From Methylorubrum rhodinum (GTDB taxonomy: Bacteria; Pseudomonadota; Alphaproteobacteria; Rhizobiales; Beijerinckiaceae): a stretch of DNA of 64,000 nt. Position numbers and translations under genes: made by a program. The DNA lies in NCBI RefSeq assembly GCF_014199935.1, contig NZ_JACHOP010000005.1, positions 244,045 to 308,044 on the forward strand. Reading direction: 5' to 3'. Within the stretch, counting starts at the first letter, position 1; each line of letters begins with the position of its first letter. The notes below the pieces were generated by a model. It did no database searches. It saw only the letters and a list, made by a program, of their open reading frames with translations, and had not been told where the DNA came from. Positions 14,501-22,600 of the stretch are shown one piece after another.

Positions 14501-15828
14501 TGGCCGACAAGGCACCCCGCACGGCGCCGCGCTATTCGGCGACCTTCACCCCCGAGGTGATGTCCGAGATCCGCCGCGCGGCGGCGACCGGCATCTACGA
14601 CATCCGCGGCGCCGGCGCGAAGCGCAAGCTCCCGCATTTCGATGACCTGCTCTTTCTCGGTGCCTCGATCAGCCGCTACCCGCTCGAAGGCTATCGCGAG
14701 CGCTGCAGCACCGAGGTGATCCTGGGCTCGCGCTTCGCCAAGAAGCCGATCCACCTCAAGACGCCGATCACGATTGCCGGCATGAGTTTCGGCTCGCTCT
14801 CGGCCAACGCCAAGGAGGCGCTCGGCCGCGGCGCGACGCTGGCCGGCACCTCGACCACGACCGGCGACGGCGGCATGACGCCGGAGGAGCGCGGCCACTC
14901 CAAGACCCTGGTCTACCAATACCTGCCGTCGCGCTACGGCATGAACCCCGACGACCTGCGCCGGGCCGACGCCATCGAGGTGGTGATCGGCCAGGGCGCC
15001 AAGCCCGGCGGCGGCGGCATGCTGCTCGGCCAGAAGATCACCGAGCGTGTCGCCGGCATGCGCTGCCTGCCCGCCGGCGTCGATCAGCGCTCCGCCTGCC
15101 GCCACCCGGACTGGACCGGGCCGGACGACCTTGAGATCAAGATCGGGGAACTCCGCGAAGTCACCGAGTGGGAGAAGCCGATCTACGTGAAGGTCGGCGC
15201 ATCGCGCCCCTATTACGACACCGCGCTCGCGGCAAAAGCCGGCGCCGACGTGGTGGTGCTCGACGGCATGCAGGGCGGCACCGCGGCGACGCAGGACGTG
15301 TTCATCGAGCATGTCGGCCTCCCCACCCTCGCCGCGATCCGCCCCGCCGTGCAGGCGCTGCGCGATCTGGGCCTGCACCGGAAGGTCCAGCTCATCGTCT
15401 CCGGCGGCATCCGCTCGGGCGCGGACGTCGCCAAGGTGCTGGCGCTCGGGGCCGACGCCGTCGCCATCGGCACCGGCGCGCTGATCGCGCTCGGCGACAA
15501 CGATCCGCGCTGGGAGGACGAGTATCAGGCCCTCGGCACCACGGCCGGCGCCTACGACGACTGGCACGAGGGACGTGACCCGGCGGGCATCACCACGCAG
15601 GACCCGGAGCTGATGAAGCGCCTCGATCCCGAACTCGCAGGCCGGCGGCTCGCCAACTACCTCGCGGTCATGACGCTGGAGGCCCAGACCATCGCCCGCG
15701 CCTGCGGCAAGAGCCACCTGCACAATCTCGAACCCGAGGATCTGGTGGCGCTCACCATCGAGGCCGCCGCCATGGCCCAGGTGCCGCTCGCCGGCACGTC
15801 CTGGGTGCCCGGCCAGACCGGCCTTTAG
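14500..15828 (+). CDS. glxD: FMN-binding glutamate synthase-like subunit (GlxD/MgsC type)
   Basis: A 442-residue protein with the FMN/glutamate-synthase TIM barrel: TPITIAGMSFGSLSANAKEA, GQGAKPGGGGMLLGQKI, YVKVGASRPYYDTA, VVLDGMQGGTAA and LIVSGGIRSGADVAKVLALG. Cys residues near MRCLPAGVDQRSACRH may form part of an iron-sulfur site. With glxB and glxC it should make glutamate or N-methylglutamate from 2-oxoglutarate and an amine donor. It overlaps the glxC stop by TGATG and is followed by a terminator before glnT. Confidence 0.86.
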   Translation: MADKAPRTAPRYSATFTPEVMSEIRRAAATGIYDIRGAGAKRKLPHFDDLLFLGASISRYPLEGYRERCSTEVILGSRFAKKPIHLKTPITIAGMSFGSLSANAKEALGRGATLAGTSTTTGDGGMTPEERGHSKTLVYQYLPSRYGMNPDDLRRADAIEVVIGQGAKPGGGGMLLGQKITERVAGMRCLPAGVDQRSACRHPDWTGPDDLEIKIGELREVTEWEKPIYVKVGASRPYYDTALAAKAGADVVVLDGMQGGTAATQDVFIEHVGLPTLAAIRPAVQALRDLGLHRKVQLIVSGGIRSGADVAKVLALGADAVAIGTGALIALGDNDPRWEDEYQALGTTAGAYDDWHEGRDPAGITTQDPELMKRLDPELAGRRLANYLAVMTLEAQTIARACGKSHLHNLEPEDLVALTIEAAAMAQVPLAGTSWVPGQTGL

Positions 15829-15837
15829 ACGACCCGA

Positions 15838-15868
15838 GGCCGCTCCCGCGAGAAGGAGCGGCCTTTTT
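15838..15868 (+). terminator. Rho-independent terminator after glxD
   Basis: GGCCGCTCC (15838-15846), an 8-base loop, GGAGCGGCC (15855-15863), then TTTTT. It lies between glxD and glnT, so read-through into glnT is partial or glnT has its own promoter in the 53 bases that follow. Confidence 0.85.
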
Positions 15869-15921
15869 CTTGGATGTGGGGCCTGGAGCGTAGCTCGGCC
15901 CACCGACGGGAGGACATCAGC

Positions 15922-17220
15922 ATGCCGCTCGATCTCGAGATTGCCGCCAAGGAACGCGGCATCAAGTACTTCCTCGTCTCCTACACCGACCTGTTCGGCA
16001 CCCAGCGCGCCAAGCTGGTGCCGGCGGCGGCCATCAAGAGCACCTGCAAGAACGGCGCGGGCTTTGCGGGCTTTGCCACCTGGCTCGACATGAGCCCGGC
16101 GGATGCCGACCTGCTGGCGGTGCCGGACGCCGACGGCCTGATCCAGCTTCCCTGGAAGCCCGAGGTCGGCTGGCTGCCCGCCGACCTCGTGATGGACGGC
16201 AAGCCCGTCGAGCAGGGCCCGCGCAACATCCTCAAGCGGCTGATCAAGGACGCCGCCCGCGACGGCCTGCAGATGAAGACCGGCGTCGAGTGCGAGTTCT
16301 TCCTGATCACGCCCTGCGGCTCGGAACCCGCCGACATGGCCGACAAGCAGATCAAGCCCTGCTACGATCAATCGGCCCTGATGCGCCGCTACGACGTCAT
16401 CACCGAGATCTGCGACGCGATGCTGTCGCTCGGCTGGAAGCCGTACCAGAACGACCACGAGGACGCGAACGGCCAGTTCGAGATGAACTGGGACTACGAC
16501 GACGCCCTCGTCACCGCCGACCGGCACGCCTTCTTCAAGTACATGACCCGCTCGATCGCCGAGAAGCACGGCCTGCGTGCGACCTTCATGCCGAAGCCCT
16601 TCATGGACCTGACCGGTTCGGGCTGCCACGCCCACGTCTCGGTCTGGCGCGACGGCCGCAACGTCTTCGCCGATTCCTCCGACGAAATCGGCATGTCGCA
16701 GGAGGGCTACCACTTCATCGGCGGCCTGATCCACTCGGCGGACGCGCTCGCTGCGATCACCAACCCCTGCGTCAACTCCTACAAACGCATCAACGCGCCG
16801 CGCACCACGTCCGGCGCCACCTGGGCGCCCAACACCGTGACCTACACGGGCAACAACCGCACCCACATGATCCGCATCCCGGACGGCGGGCGCCTGGAAT
16901 TCCGCCTCGCGGACGGGGCGGCCAACCCCTACCTGCTGCAATCCGCGATCCTGGCCGCGGGCCTCGACGGCATCCGCAACCGCCGCGATCCCGGAAAACG
17001 CCTCGACATCAACATGTACACCGACGGCCACACGGTGGAGGGCGTGAAGCGCCTGCCGCTCAACATGCTCGACGCCATGCGGGCGCTTGAGAACTGCGAC
17101 GTGCTGAACGCGGCCTTCGGCTCCTTCGTGCCGAGCTATCTCAAGCTCAAGACCGAGGAGTGGAACAGCTACTGCCGCCACCTGACCCAGTGGGAGCGCG
17201 ACACCACGCTGGATTGCTGA
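15922..17220 (+). CDS. glnT: Type III glutamine synthetase-like ligase (GlnT; possible gamma-glutamylmethylamide synthetase)
   Basis: A 432-residue member of the short glutamine-synthetase group shared by GlnT and GmaS: N-terminal beta-grasp (ERGIKYFLVSYTDLFGTQRA), metal-binding KTGVECEFFLI and YQNDHEDANGQFEMNWDYDD, the GSGCHAHVSVW motif and NPCVNSYKRINAPRT. GlnT makes glutamine; GmaS makes gamma-glutamylmethylamide from methylamine. Standing next to glxBCD/mgsABC-like genes supports an amine-linked role, but the mgdh genes of the N-methylglutamate pathway are absent from the window. A GGGAGGA site precedes the ATG. Confidence 0.85.
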   Translation: MPLDLEIAAKERGIKYFLVSYTDLFGTQRAKLVPAAAIKSTCKNGAGFAGFATWLDMSPADADLLAVPDADGLIQLPWKPEVGWLPADLVMDGKPVEQGPRNILKRLIKDAARDGLQMKTGVECEFFLITPCGSEPADMADKQIKPCYDQSALMRRYDVITEICDAMLSLGWKPYQNDHEDANGQFEMNWDYDDALVTADRHAFFKYMTRSIAEKHGLRATFMPKPFMDLTGSGCHAHVSVWRDGRNVFADSSDEIGMSQEGYHFIGGLIHSADALAAITNPCVNSYKRINAPRTTSGATWAPNTVTYTGNNRTHMIRIPDGGRLEFRLADGAANPYLLQSAILAAGLDGIRNRRDPGKRLDINMYTDGHTVEGVKRLPLNMLDAMRALENCDVLNAAFGSFVPSYLKLKTEEWNSYCRHLTQWERDTTLDC

Positions 17221-17222
17221 CG

Positions 17223-17263
17223 CAGAAGGGCCTGCCCGATCAAGGATCGGGCAGGCCCTTCTG
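17223..17263 (+). terminator. Long perfect hairpin terminator after glnT
   Basis: A perfect 19-base-pair stem (CAGAAGGGCCTGCCCGATC / GATCGGGCAGGCCCTTCTG) with the 3-base loop AAG begins 3 bases after the glnT stop. There is no T run, but stem strength and place suggest termination or mRNA 3'-end protection. It could work for both convergent genes. Confidence 0.75.
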
Positions 17264-17275
17264 CTGTTACTGTCG

Positions 17276-17394
17276 TCTTGGTTCCCAAAGGGCGAGCCCT
17301 TTGGCGGGGTCTCGGGGCAGCGCCCCGAGATGGCTCCGCCGGCCGGGTTCCACCCTGGACCCGCGAAAGGACCAGGTCCTTTCGAAACCGATGT
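17276..17394. repeat. Intergenic palindromic repeat, family E
   Basis: Consecutive hairpins: CCAAAGGGCGAGCCCTTTGG (17284-17303), GTCTCGGGGCAGCGCCCCGAG, and GGACC/GGTCC around GAAAGGACCAGGTCCTTTC (near 17365-17385). It fills the space between the convergent glnT and ssb genes up to the ssb stop. It resembles common Methylobacterium intergenic elements; no second copy is present in the window. Confidence 0.65.
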
Positions 17395-17943
17395 CTAGAA
17401 CGGGATGTCGTCGTCGAGGTCGTAGTTCGGCTTGCTGCCGCCGCCGCCACCGCCGGAGGGACGGCGGTCGCCGCCGCCCGAGGAGCGGCCCGAGCCGTAA
17501 TCGTCGCGTCCGCCGCGGTCGCCGCCGCGGCTGATCTGGCCACCGCCGCCCTGGTCGTCCTCGCCCGCGAAGTCGCCGCCGCCGCCACCGCCGCGCCCGT
17601 CGAGGATCGTCATTTCGCCGCGGAAGCGCTGGAGCACGACCTCGGTCGTGTACTTCTCCACACCCGACTGGTCGGTCCATTTGCGGGTCTGGAGCTGGCC
17701 CTCGATATAGACCTTCGAGCCCTTGCGCAGGTACTGTTCCGCCACGCGGGCGAGGTTGTCGTTGTAGATCACGACCGAGTGCCACTCGGTCTTCTCCTTG
17801 CGCTCGCCCGACGCCTTGTCCTTCCAGGACTCCGACGTCGCGATGCGCAGGTTCACCACGGGGTCGCCCGAGGACAGGCGCCGGGTCTCGGGATCGCGCC
17901 CGAGATTGCCGACGAGGATCACCTTGTTGACGCTGCCCGCCAT
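17395..17943 (-). CDS. ssb: Single-stranded DNA-binding protein
   Basis: A 182-residue SSB: OB fold at residues 1-115 ([49 protein letters not shown]), a Gly-rich linker of about 60 residues, and the acidic tip DLDDDIPF that binds partner proteins. It coats single-stranded DNA in replication and repair. Complete and normal length. Confidence 0.97.
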   Translation of the reverse strand: MAGSVNKVILVGNLGRDPETRRLSSGDPVVNLRIATSESWKDKASGERKEKTEWHSVVIYNDNLARVAEQYLRKGSKVYIEGQLQTRKWTDQSGVEKYTTEVVLQRFRGEMTILDGRGGGGGGDFAGEDDQGGGGQISRGGDRGGRDDYGSGRSSGGGDRRPSGGGGGGSKPNYDLDDDIPF

Positions 17944-18270
17944 CCCACTCTCTCCATCCGATCCGATCTCACAGGGCTAAACCTTGCCCGCGATGGTCCG
18001 GACCTTGGCGGTCCCGCCATCGCTGGGCAAGCCGTCGGCGGGGCTTGTGCCCACTTCACACCGGTTCACCGCGCCGCAAATTTGTTCTACTTTTGTTCGT
18101 TATGGAGGGCAAGGGTCGGACTGTTGCAAAAACCTCCCCCGTCATTCCGGGGCCGAGCAGCGGAACCCGGAATCCACGACGGAGCACAACGCCTTGTGTC
18201 GCCGCGCATCACGGGTGGCTTCCGGGTTCGCCTACGGCGCCCCGGAATGACGGCGGAGGGGCGAAGCAGC
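17944..18270. other. Intergenic region between ssb and the enoyl-reductase gene
   Basis: The first 190 bases must hold the ssb promoter (read leftwards); no clear hexamers were assigned. The right part is the second family B element. Nothing else is seen. Confidence 0.6.
18140..18261. repeat. REPIN-like element, family B, copy 2
   Basis: Outer arms CGTCATTCCGGGGCCGAGCA and GCCCCGGAATGACGGCGGAG match the copy at 11926-12078; the core is shorter and different in its middle, with GGAACCCGG and CTTCCGGGTTCG as inner arms. It ends 10 bases before the stop of the neighbouring gene. Confidence 0.82.
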
Positions 18271-19287
18271 TCACGACACCTTCACCACCAACTTCCCGAA
18301 ATTGGCACCCTTCAGCATCCCGATGAAGGCGGCGGGCGCGTTCTCCAGGCCCTCGACCACGTCCTCGCGCGCCTTGACCCGGCCGGCCTTCAGCCAGCCG
18401 CCGACGTCGCGCAGGAACGCGCCGTGCAACTCGGAAAAGTCCCAGACGATGAAGCCGCGCAGCGTCAGGCGCTTGGTCAGCACGGCGCGCATCAGGGTGG
18501 GCGTGCGGTCGGGGCCCGGCGGCAACTCGCTCATGTTGTAGCCCGAGACGAGGCCGCAGACCGGCACCCGGGCGAAGTCGTTCAGCAGCGGCAGAACCGC
18601 GTCGAACACCGCCCCGCCGACATTCTCGAAGTAGACGTCGATGCCGTTGGGGCAGGCGCGGGCCAAGGCCTCGGAAAAGTCCGGGGCGCGGTGATCGACG
18701 GCGGCGTCGAAGCCGAGCGTGTCGGTGAGGTAGGCGCATTTCTCCGGGCCGCCCGCGATTCCAACGGCGCGGGCGCCCTTGATGCGGGCGATCTGGCCGA
18801 CCATCGAGCCGACCGGGCCGGCGGCAGCGGCCACCGCGACGGTCTCGCCGGGCTGCGGGCGCCCGATCTCGAGGAGGCCGGCATAGGCCGTCATCCCCGG
18901 CATGCCGAGCGCGCCGAGGAAGGCGCTCGGCGGGCCGTCCGCCGGATCGAGTCTTTGCAGGCCGCCCCCGTCGCAGACGAGGTAATCCTGCCAGCCGGCG
19001 GGGCTCAGCACGAGGTCGCCGACGGCGAAGGCCGGGTTCTCGGAGACCTCGACCGTGCTCACCGTCTGCCCGACCATGACCTCGCCGATCTCGACGGGCT
19101 TGGCGTAGGACTTCGCCGCGCTCATCCGCCCGCGCATGTAGGGATCGAGCGAGAGCCAGCGCGTGCGCAGCAGGACCTCGCCGTCGCGCAGCGCGTTCAC
19201 GCGGTTCTCCTCCAGACGAAAATGCTCCGGCTTCGGCTCGCCGTGCGGGCGCGAGGCCAGGACGATCCGGCGGTTGACGACGGTCAT
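18271..19287 (-). CDS. NADP-dependent oxidoreductase, MDR family (YncB/CurA-like)
   Basis: A 338-residue medium-chain dehydrogenase/reductase without the zinc ligands, of the leukotriene B4 dehydrogenase / curcumin reductase group. It has the N-terminal RTRWLSLDPYMRGRM motif, a Rossmann fold (VAVAAAAGPVGSMVGQIARI), FENVGGAVFDAVLPLLN and a C-terminal LRGFIVWDFSEL. These enzymes reduce alpha,beta-unsaturated carbonyls with NADPH. The natural substrate is not shown by sequence. Complete; divergent from the DUF4174 gene with only 20 bases between the starts. Confidence 0.88.
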   Translation of the reverse strand: MTVVNRRIVLASRPHGEPKPEHFRLEENRVNALRDGEVLLRTRWLSLDPYMRGRMSAAKSYAKPVEIGEVMVGQTVSTVEVSENPAFAVGDLVLSPAGWQDYLVCDGGGLQRLDPADGPPSAFLGALGMPGMTAYAGLLEIGRPQPGETVAVAAAAGPVGSMVGQIARIKGARAVGIAGGPEKCAYLTDTLGFDAAVDHRAPDFSEALARACPNGIDVYFENVGGAVFDAVLPLLNDFARVPVCGLVSGYNMSELPPGPDRTPTLMRAVLTKRLTLRGFIVWDFSELHGAFLRDVGGWLKAGRVKAREDVVEGLENAPAAFIGMLKGANFGKLVVKVS

Positions 19288-19307
19288 GGGCGTCTCCGGG
19301 TGAGAGG

Positions 19308-19769
19308 ATGGGGAACCGGCCAGATGGGTCGCACGTCGATCCCGGCAATCGGGCGGGAGTGTTCGCGGTGGTGGCCAAGGTCCTGGGCGTCGCGCTCGCG
19401 ACGCTGACGATGGGAGGCGCGGCGATGGCGGATGGCAACCCGCTGGCGCGGTATGTCTGGAAGTCACGCGTGCTGGTGCTGGCCGCGCCGGCGGCGGGCG
19501 ATCCCCGGCTCGCGGCGCAGCGTCAGGCGCTGGCCTCGGTCCGCACGGGCGCGTCGGAGCGCGACCTCGTGACGGTGGAGGCGGTGGGCGACGGGCCCGA
19601 GGCGGTCGCGATCCGTCGGCGCCTCGGTCTGCCGGCGGACGCGTTCCGGGCGGTGCTCGTCGGCAAGGACGGCGGGGCGAAGCTGACCGCGCAGGAGCCG
19701 ATCCCACCGCAGCGCCTGTTCTCGACCATCGACGCGATGCCGATGCGGCGCGACGAGATGCGGCGCTGA
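19308..19769 (+). CDS. Exported DUF4174 family protein
   Basis: A protein of up to 153 residues with a hydrophobic leader (VFAVVAKVLGVALATLTMGG ending AMADG) and a small alpha/beta domain (KSRVLVLAAPAAGDPRLAAQ, RLGLPADAFRAVLVGKDGGA) typical of DUF4174, a thioredoxin-like fold without active-site Cys. The ATG at 19308 leaves 17 residues before the leader; a GTG at 19359 would give a more usual signal peptide. Function unknown. Confidence 0.72.
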   Translation: MGNRPDGSHVDPGNRAGVFAVVAKVLGVALATLTMGGAAMADGNPLARYVWKSRVLVLAAPAAGDPRLAAQRQALASVRTGASERDLVTVEAVGDGPEAVAIRRRLGLPADAFRAVLVGKDGGAKLTAQEPIPPQRLFSTIDAMPMRRDEMRR

Positions 19770-19774
19770 CACGC

Positions 19775-19803
19775 GGAAGGGGCCGCGCGGGGCGGCCCCT
19801 TCC
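19775..19803. terminator. Bidirectional terminator hairpin
   Basis: GGAAGGGGCCGC (19775-19786), loop GCGGG, GCGGCCCCTTCC (19792-19803), a perfect 12-base-pair stem between the convergent DUF4174 and glycine-rich genes. Confidence 0.8.
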
Positions 19804-19827
19804 TCGATGTCTCGGATCTTTGGGCGC

Positions 19828-20343
19828 TCAGTAGCAGCGTTCGACCAGGACCCGGCGCGGGCCCCACGGCGTCCAGCGGGTCCGCTCCACAGTGTAGCAG
19901 CCGCCACCGTAGCCGTAAGGATCGTAGCCGACGGTGGAGTAGCCGTAGGGGCTGCCGTAATAGCCGCCGTAACCGCCGTAATAGCCGGCGCCGAGGGCGG
20001 CGCCCGTCGCGAGGCCGAGACCGAGGCCCAGCCCGACGCCGCCGAAGCCGCGGCGATAGCCGTAGCCGCCGCGGTAGCCGTAGCCGCCGAAGCGCGGCCC
20101 GAAGCCGGCCGCCCGGTAACCGCCGAAGCCGCCGCCGAAGCGCGGCCCGAACCCGCCACCGCCGAACCGGCCGAAGCCGCCGCCGAAGCGCGGCCCGCCG
20201 AAGCCACCACCCCGGAAGCCGCCGAAGCCACCGCCGTGGAAGCCGCCACCGTGGAAACCGCCGAAGCCGCGGGCGTCGGCGGTCGCCGGGATCATCGCCA
20301 GCGCGCCGGCCATGGCGGCCGATGCCAGAACAATCCGTTTCAT
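19828..20343 (-). CDS. Exported glycine/tyrosine-rich repeat protein
   Basis: A 171-residue protein: signal peptide (VLASAAMAGALAMIPATADA), then GFGGFHGGGFHGGGFGG-type repeats (Gly, Phe, Arg), a GYGYRRGFGG segment, a short hydrophobic GVGLGLGLGLATGAALGAG stretch and a Gly/Tyr/Pro tail that ends in a compact YTVERTRWTPWGPRRVLVERCY motif with two Cys. It resembles Gly-rich surface or envelope proteins of Rhizobiales. The repetitive DNA gives strong codon bias and misleading open frames on the other strand. Function unknown. Confidence 0.8.
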   Translation of the reverse strand: MKRIVLASAAMAGALAMIPATADARGFGGFHGGGFHGGGFGGFRGGGFGGPRFGGGFGRFGGGGFGPRFGGGFGGYRAAGFGPRFGGYGYRGGYGYRRGFGGVGLGLGLGLATGAALGAGYYGGYGGYYGSPYGYSTVGYDPYGYGGGCYTVERTRWTPWGPRRVLVERCY

Positions 20344-20593
20344 CGAACCATCTCCAACAGAGAGAGTGAAGTCTCCCCCATGCGCTCAGAACGTTCGGCG
20401 CGAGCGGAGGGTTCACGCGAACTCCAGTCCCGAATGCGTGAGTCGGGATGAAAGCGCTGGCTCAATCGTAGTTCGCCGGCCGCTTCGGCGGCTTGAATGC
20501 CGCCATGCTTTCGGGCGAGGAGAGGCATCCGCGGCCAAGCCTCGCCCCGAAGAACCCGTGGGGCTGCGCCGATCGACAGGGACCGTGGAACCC

Positions 20594-21349
20594 GTGACGC
20601 GCCTCGCCCTCCTCGCCGCATGCCTCCTCCTGTCCGGCCCGCTCGCGGCCCGCGCCGCCGCGGAGCCGGCGCCCGCAGCAAAGGGGCCGTGCCGCGCGGT
20701 GCAGGCGGAGGGGCAGCCCTTCACGGTCTGCACCGTCGATCTGCGGCGCGAGCGGGTCCGGCTGTTCTGGCTCGGGCCGGACGGCTTGCCCTATTCCTCG
20801 CTCGGCAGCCTCGCCGACCGGCAGGGCGCCCGCCTCAGCTTCGCAATGAATGCCGGCATGTACGACAAGGGGCAGGCGCCGGTCGGGCTCTATGTCGAGG
20901 AGGGGCGCGAGATGAAGGGCGTCTCGACCGCCAACGGGCCGGGCAACTTCCACCTCAAGCCCAACGGCGTGTTCTACGTGAAGGGCGACCGGGCCGGCGT
21001 GCTGGACACCGCCCGCTACCTGAAGGCCAAGCCCGCGCCCGATTTCGCCACGCAATCCGGGCCGATGCTGGTGATCGAAGGAAAGATCCACCCGAAGATT
21101 TCGGAGGATGGCCCCAGTCAGAAGATCCGCAACGGCGTCGGCGTGCGCGACGACGGGCGCACGGCGATCTTCGCCATCTCCGAGCAGCCGGTGACGTTCG
21201 GCGCCTTCGCCCGGCTGTTCAAGGACGCCCTCGGCTGCCGCAACGCGCTGTTCCTCGATGGCAGCGTATCGAGCCTCTACGCGCCGGGGATCGGCCGCTC
21301 GGACCTCAGCCGCCCGCTCGGGCCGCTGGTGGGGGCGGTGGCGAAGTAG
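20594..21349 (+). CDS. Phosphodiester glycosidase (NAGPA) family protein, exported
   Basis: A 251-residue exported protein starting at a GTG (VTRLALLAACLLLSGPLAARA is the leader). The body shows the NAGPA domain pattern: LSFAMNAGMYDKGQAPVGLY, NGPGNFHLKPNGVFYV, FATQSGPMLVIEGKIHP, RNGVGVRDDGRTAIFAIS and NALFLDGSVSSLYAPGIGR. Bacterial members are thought to act on phosphodiester-linked sugars in the envelope; the substrate is unknown. About 250 bases upstream of it show no gene. Confidence 0.82.
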   Translation: MTRLALLAACLLLSGPLAARAAAEPAPAAKGPCRAVQAEGQPFTVCTVDLRRERVRLFWLGPDGLPYSSLGSLADRQGARLSFAMNAGMYDKGQAPVGLYVEEGREMKGVSTANGPGNFHLKPNGVFYVKGDRAGVLDTARYLKAKPAPDFATQSGPMLVIEGKIHPKISEDGPSQKIRNGVGVRDDGRTAIFAISEQPVTFGAFARLFKDALGCRNALFLDGSVSSLYAPGIGRSDLSRPLGPLVGAVAK

Positions 21350-21364
21350 GCTCTCGCGACGCCC

Positions 21365-22483
21365 TCATCGTTGCCCGTGGGCCGCATCCTTGAACAGATC
21401 CTTGTATTCCCGCGGCTGCGAGCGCCAGTACTGCTTCGGCGCCCGCACCCGGCCGCCGAGTTCGGCCGCCGCGTGCCAGGGCCAGCGGGGATCGTAGAGC
21501 ATCGCGCGGGCGAGTGAGACCGCGTCGGCCTTTCCCTCCGCCAGGATGGCCTCGGCCTGCGCCGGCTCGGTGATGAGGCCGACCGCGATGGTGGTGAGCC
21601 CGGTCTCCGCCTTGATCCGCTCGGCGAAGGGCACCTGATAGCCCGGCCCCAGCGGAATTTTCTGGGCAGGTGAAAGACCACCCGTCGAGACGTGGATCGC
21701 GGCCGATCCCCGCGCCTTCAGCGCGCGGGCGAGTTCCACCGTCTGGTCGAGGTCCCACCCCTCCTCGACCCAATCGGTGGCCGAGACGCGCATCCACACC
21801 GGCTTTCCCGAAGGCACCGCCTCGCGCACCGCCTCGAACACTTCGAGGGGAAAGCGCATCCGGTTCTCCAGGCTGCCGCCATACTGGTCTTCACGCCGGT
21901 TCGAGAGCGGCGAGAGGAACTGGTGCAGCAGGTAGCCGTGGGCGCCGTGAATCTCGAACCCGTCGATGCCGAGCCGCAACGCAAGCTTGGCCGTCGCGAC
22001 AAAACCATCGCGCACGCGCTTCAGGCCCTCCGCGTCGAGCGCGTGGGGCGCCACCTCGCCCTCGCCATGAGCCAAGGGGGAGGGCGCCTCGGTGCGCCAG
22101 CCGTCGGGGGCGTCGGGGGCGATCTGCGCGCCGCCCTCCCACGGCACCCGGCTCGACGCCTTTCGCCCGGCATGGTTGATCTGGATCGCCACGGGAATCG
22201 GCGCATATTCGCGGATCGCGTCGAGCACGCGGGCGAGCGCCCGCTCGGTGGCGTCGTCGTAGAGGCCGAGATCGGCCGGCGAGATGCGGGCCTCCGGCGC
22301 AATCGCGGTCGCCTCCAGCGTCAGCAGGCCCGCGCCCGATTGGGCGAGCTGGCCGAGATGCGTGAGGTGCCAGTCGGTCGCCGCGCCGCCGCGGGCCGAG
22401 TACTGGCACATCGGCGCGATGACGATGCGGTTCTCCAGTTCGAGGTCGTCGAGGCGGAAGGGTTCGAACAGGCGGGCGGGCAT
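21365..22483 (-). CDS. NADH:flavin oxidoreductase, Old Yellow Enzyme family (YqjM/NamA-like)
   Basis: A 372-residue FMN enzyme: N-terminal LFEPFRLDDLELENRIVIAP and MCQYSA(RGG) with the Cys typical of the YqjM class, QINHAGRKAS, the GFEIHGAHGYLLHQFLSPLS motif carrying the substrate-binding His and Tyr, and the phosphate-binding AVGLITEPAQAEAIL region. Such enzymes reduce activated C=C bonds with NAD(P)H and protect against electrophiles. It is divergent from a glutathionyl-hydroquinone reductase gene, which fits a detoxification pair. Confidence 0.9.
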   Translation of the reverse strand: MPARLFEPFRLDDLELENRIVIAPMCQYSARGGAATDWHLTHLGQLAQSGAGLLTLEATAIAPEARISPADLGLYDDATERALARVLDAIREYAPIPVAIQINHAGRKASSRVPWEGGAQIAPDAPDGWRTEAPSPLAHGEGEVAPHALDAEGLKRVRDGFVATAKLALRLGIDGFEIHGAHGYLLHQFLSPLSNRREDQYGGSLENRMRFPLEVFEAVREAVPSGKPVWMRVSATDWVEEGWDLDQTVELARALKARGSAAIHVSTGGLSPAQKIPLGPGYQVPFAERIKAETGLTTIAVGLITEPAQAEAILAEGKADAVSLARAMLYDPRWPWHAAAELGGRVRAPKQYWRSQPREYKDLFKDAAHGQR

Positions 22484-22600
22484 CGCGGGCTCCGTGTGTC
22501 GGTGGTCGGCATCTGGGGCCGCGCGTCCTCAAGGCCACCCCTGGGCTTCCATCCGCCTCGTCCCCTCCCATGTTCCCGCACGAACGGGAAAGGGCGCGCG

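Noticed and set aside
22060..22110. Repeat-like sequence inside the Old Yellow Enzyme gene (SPLAHGEGEV)
   Set aside because: It resembles a family A arm at first sight, but the position aligns with a normal loop of YqjM-type enzymes and no inverted arm follows.
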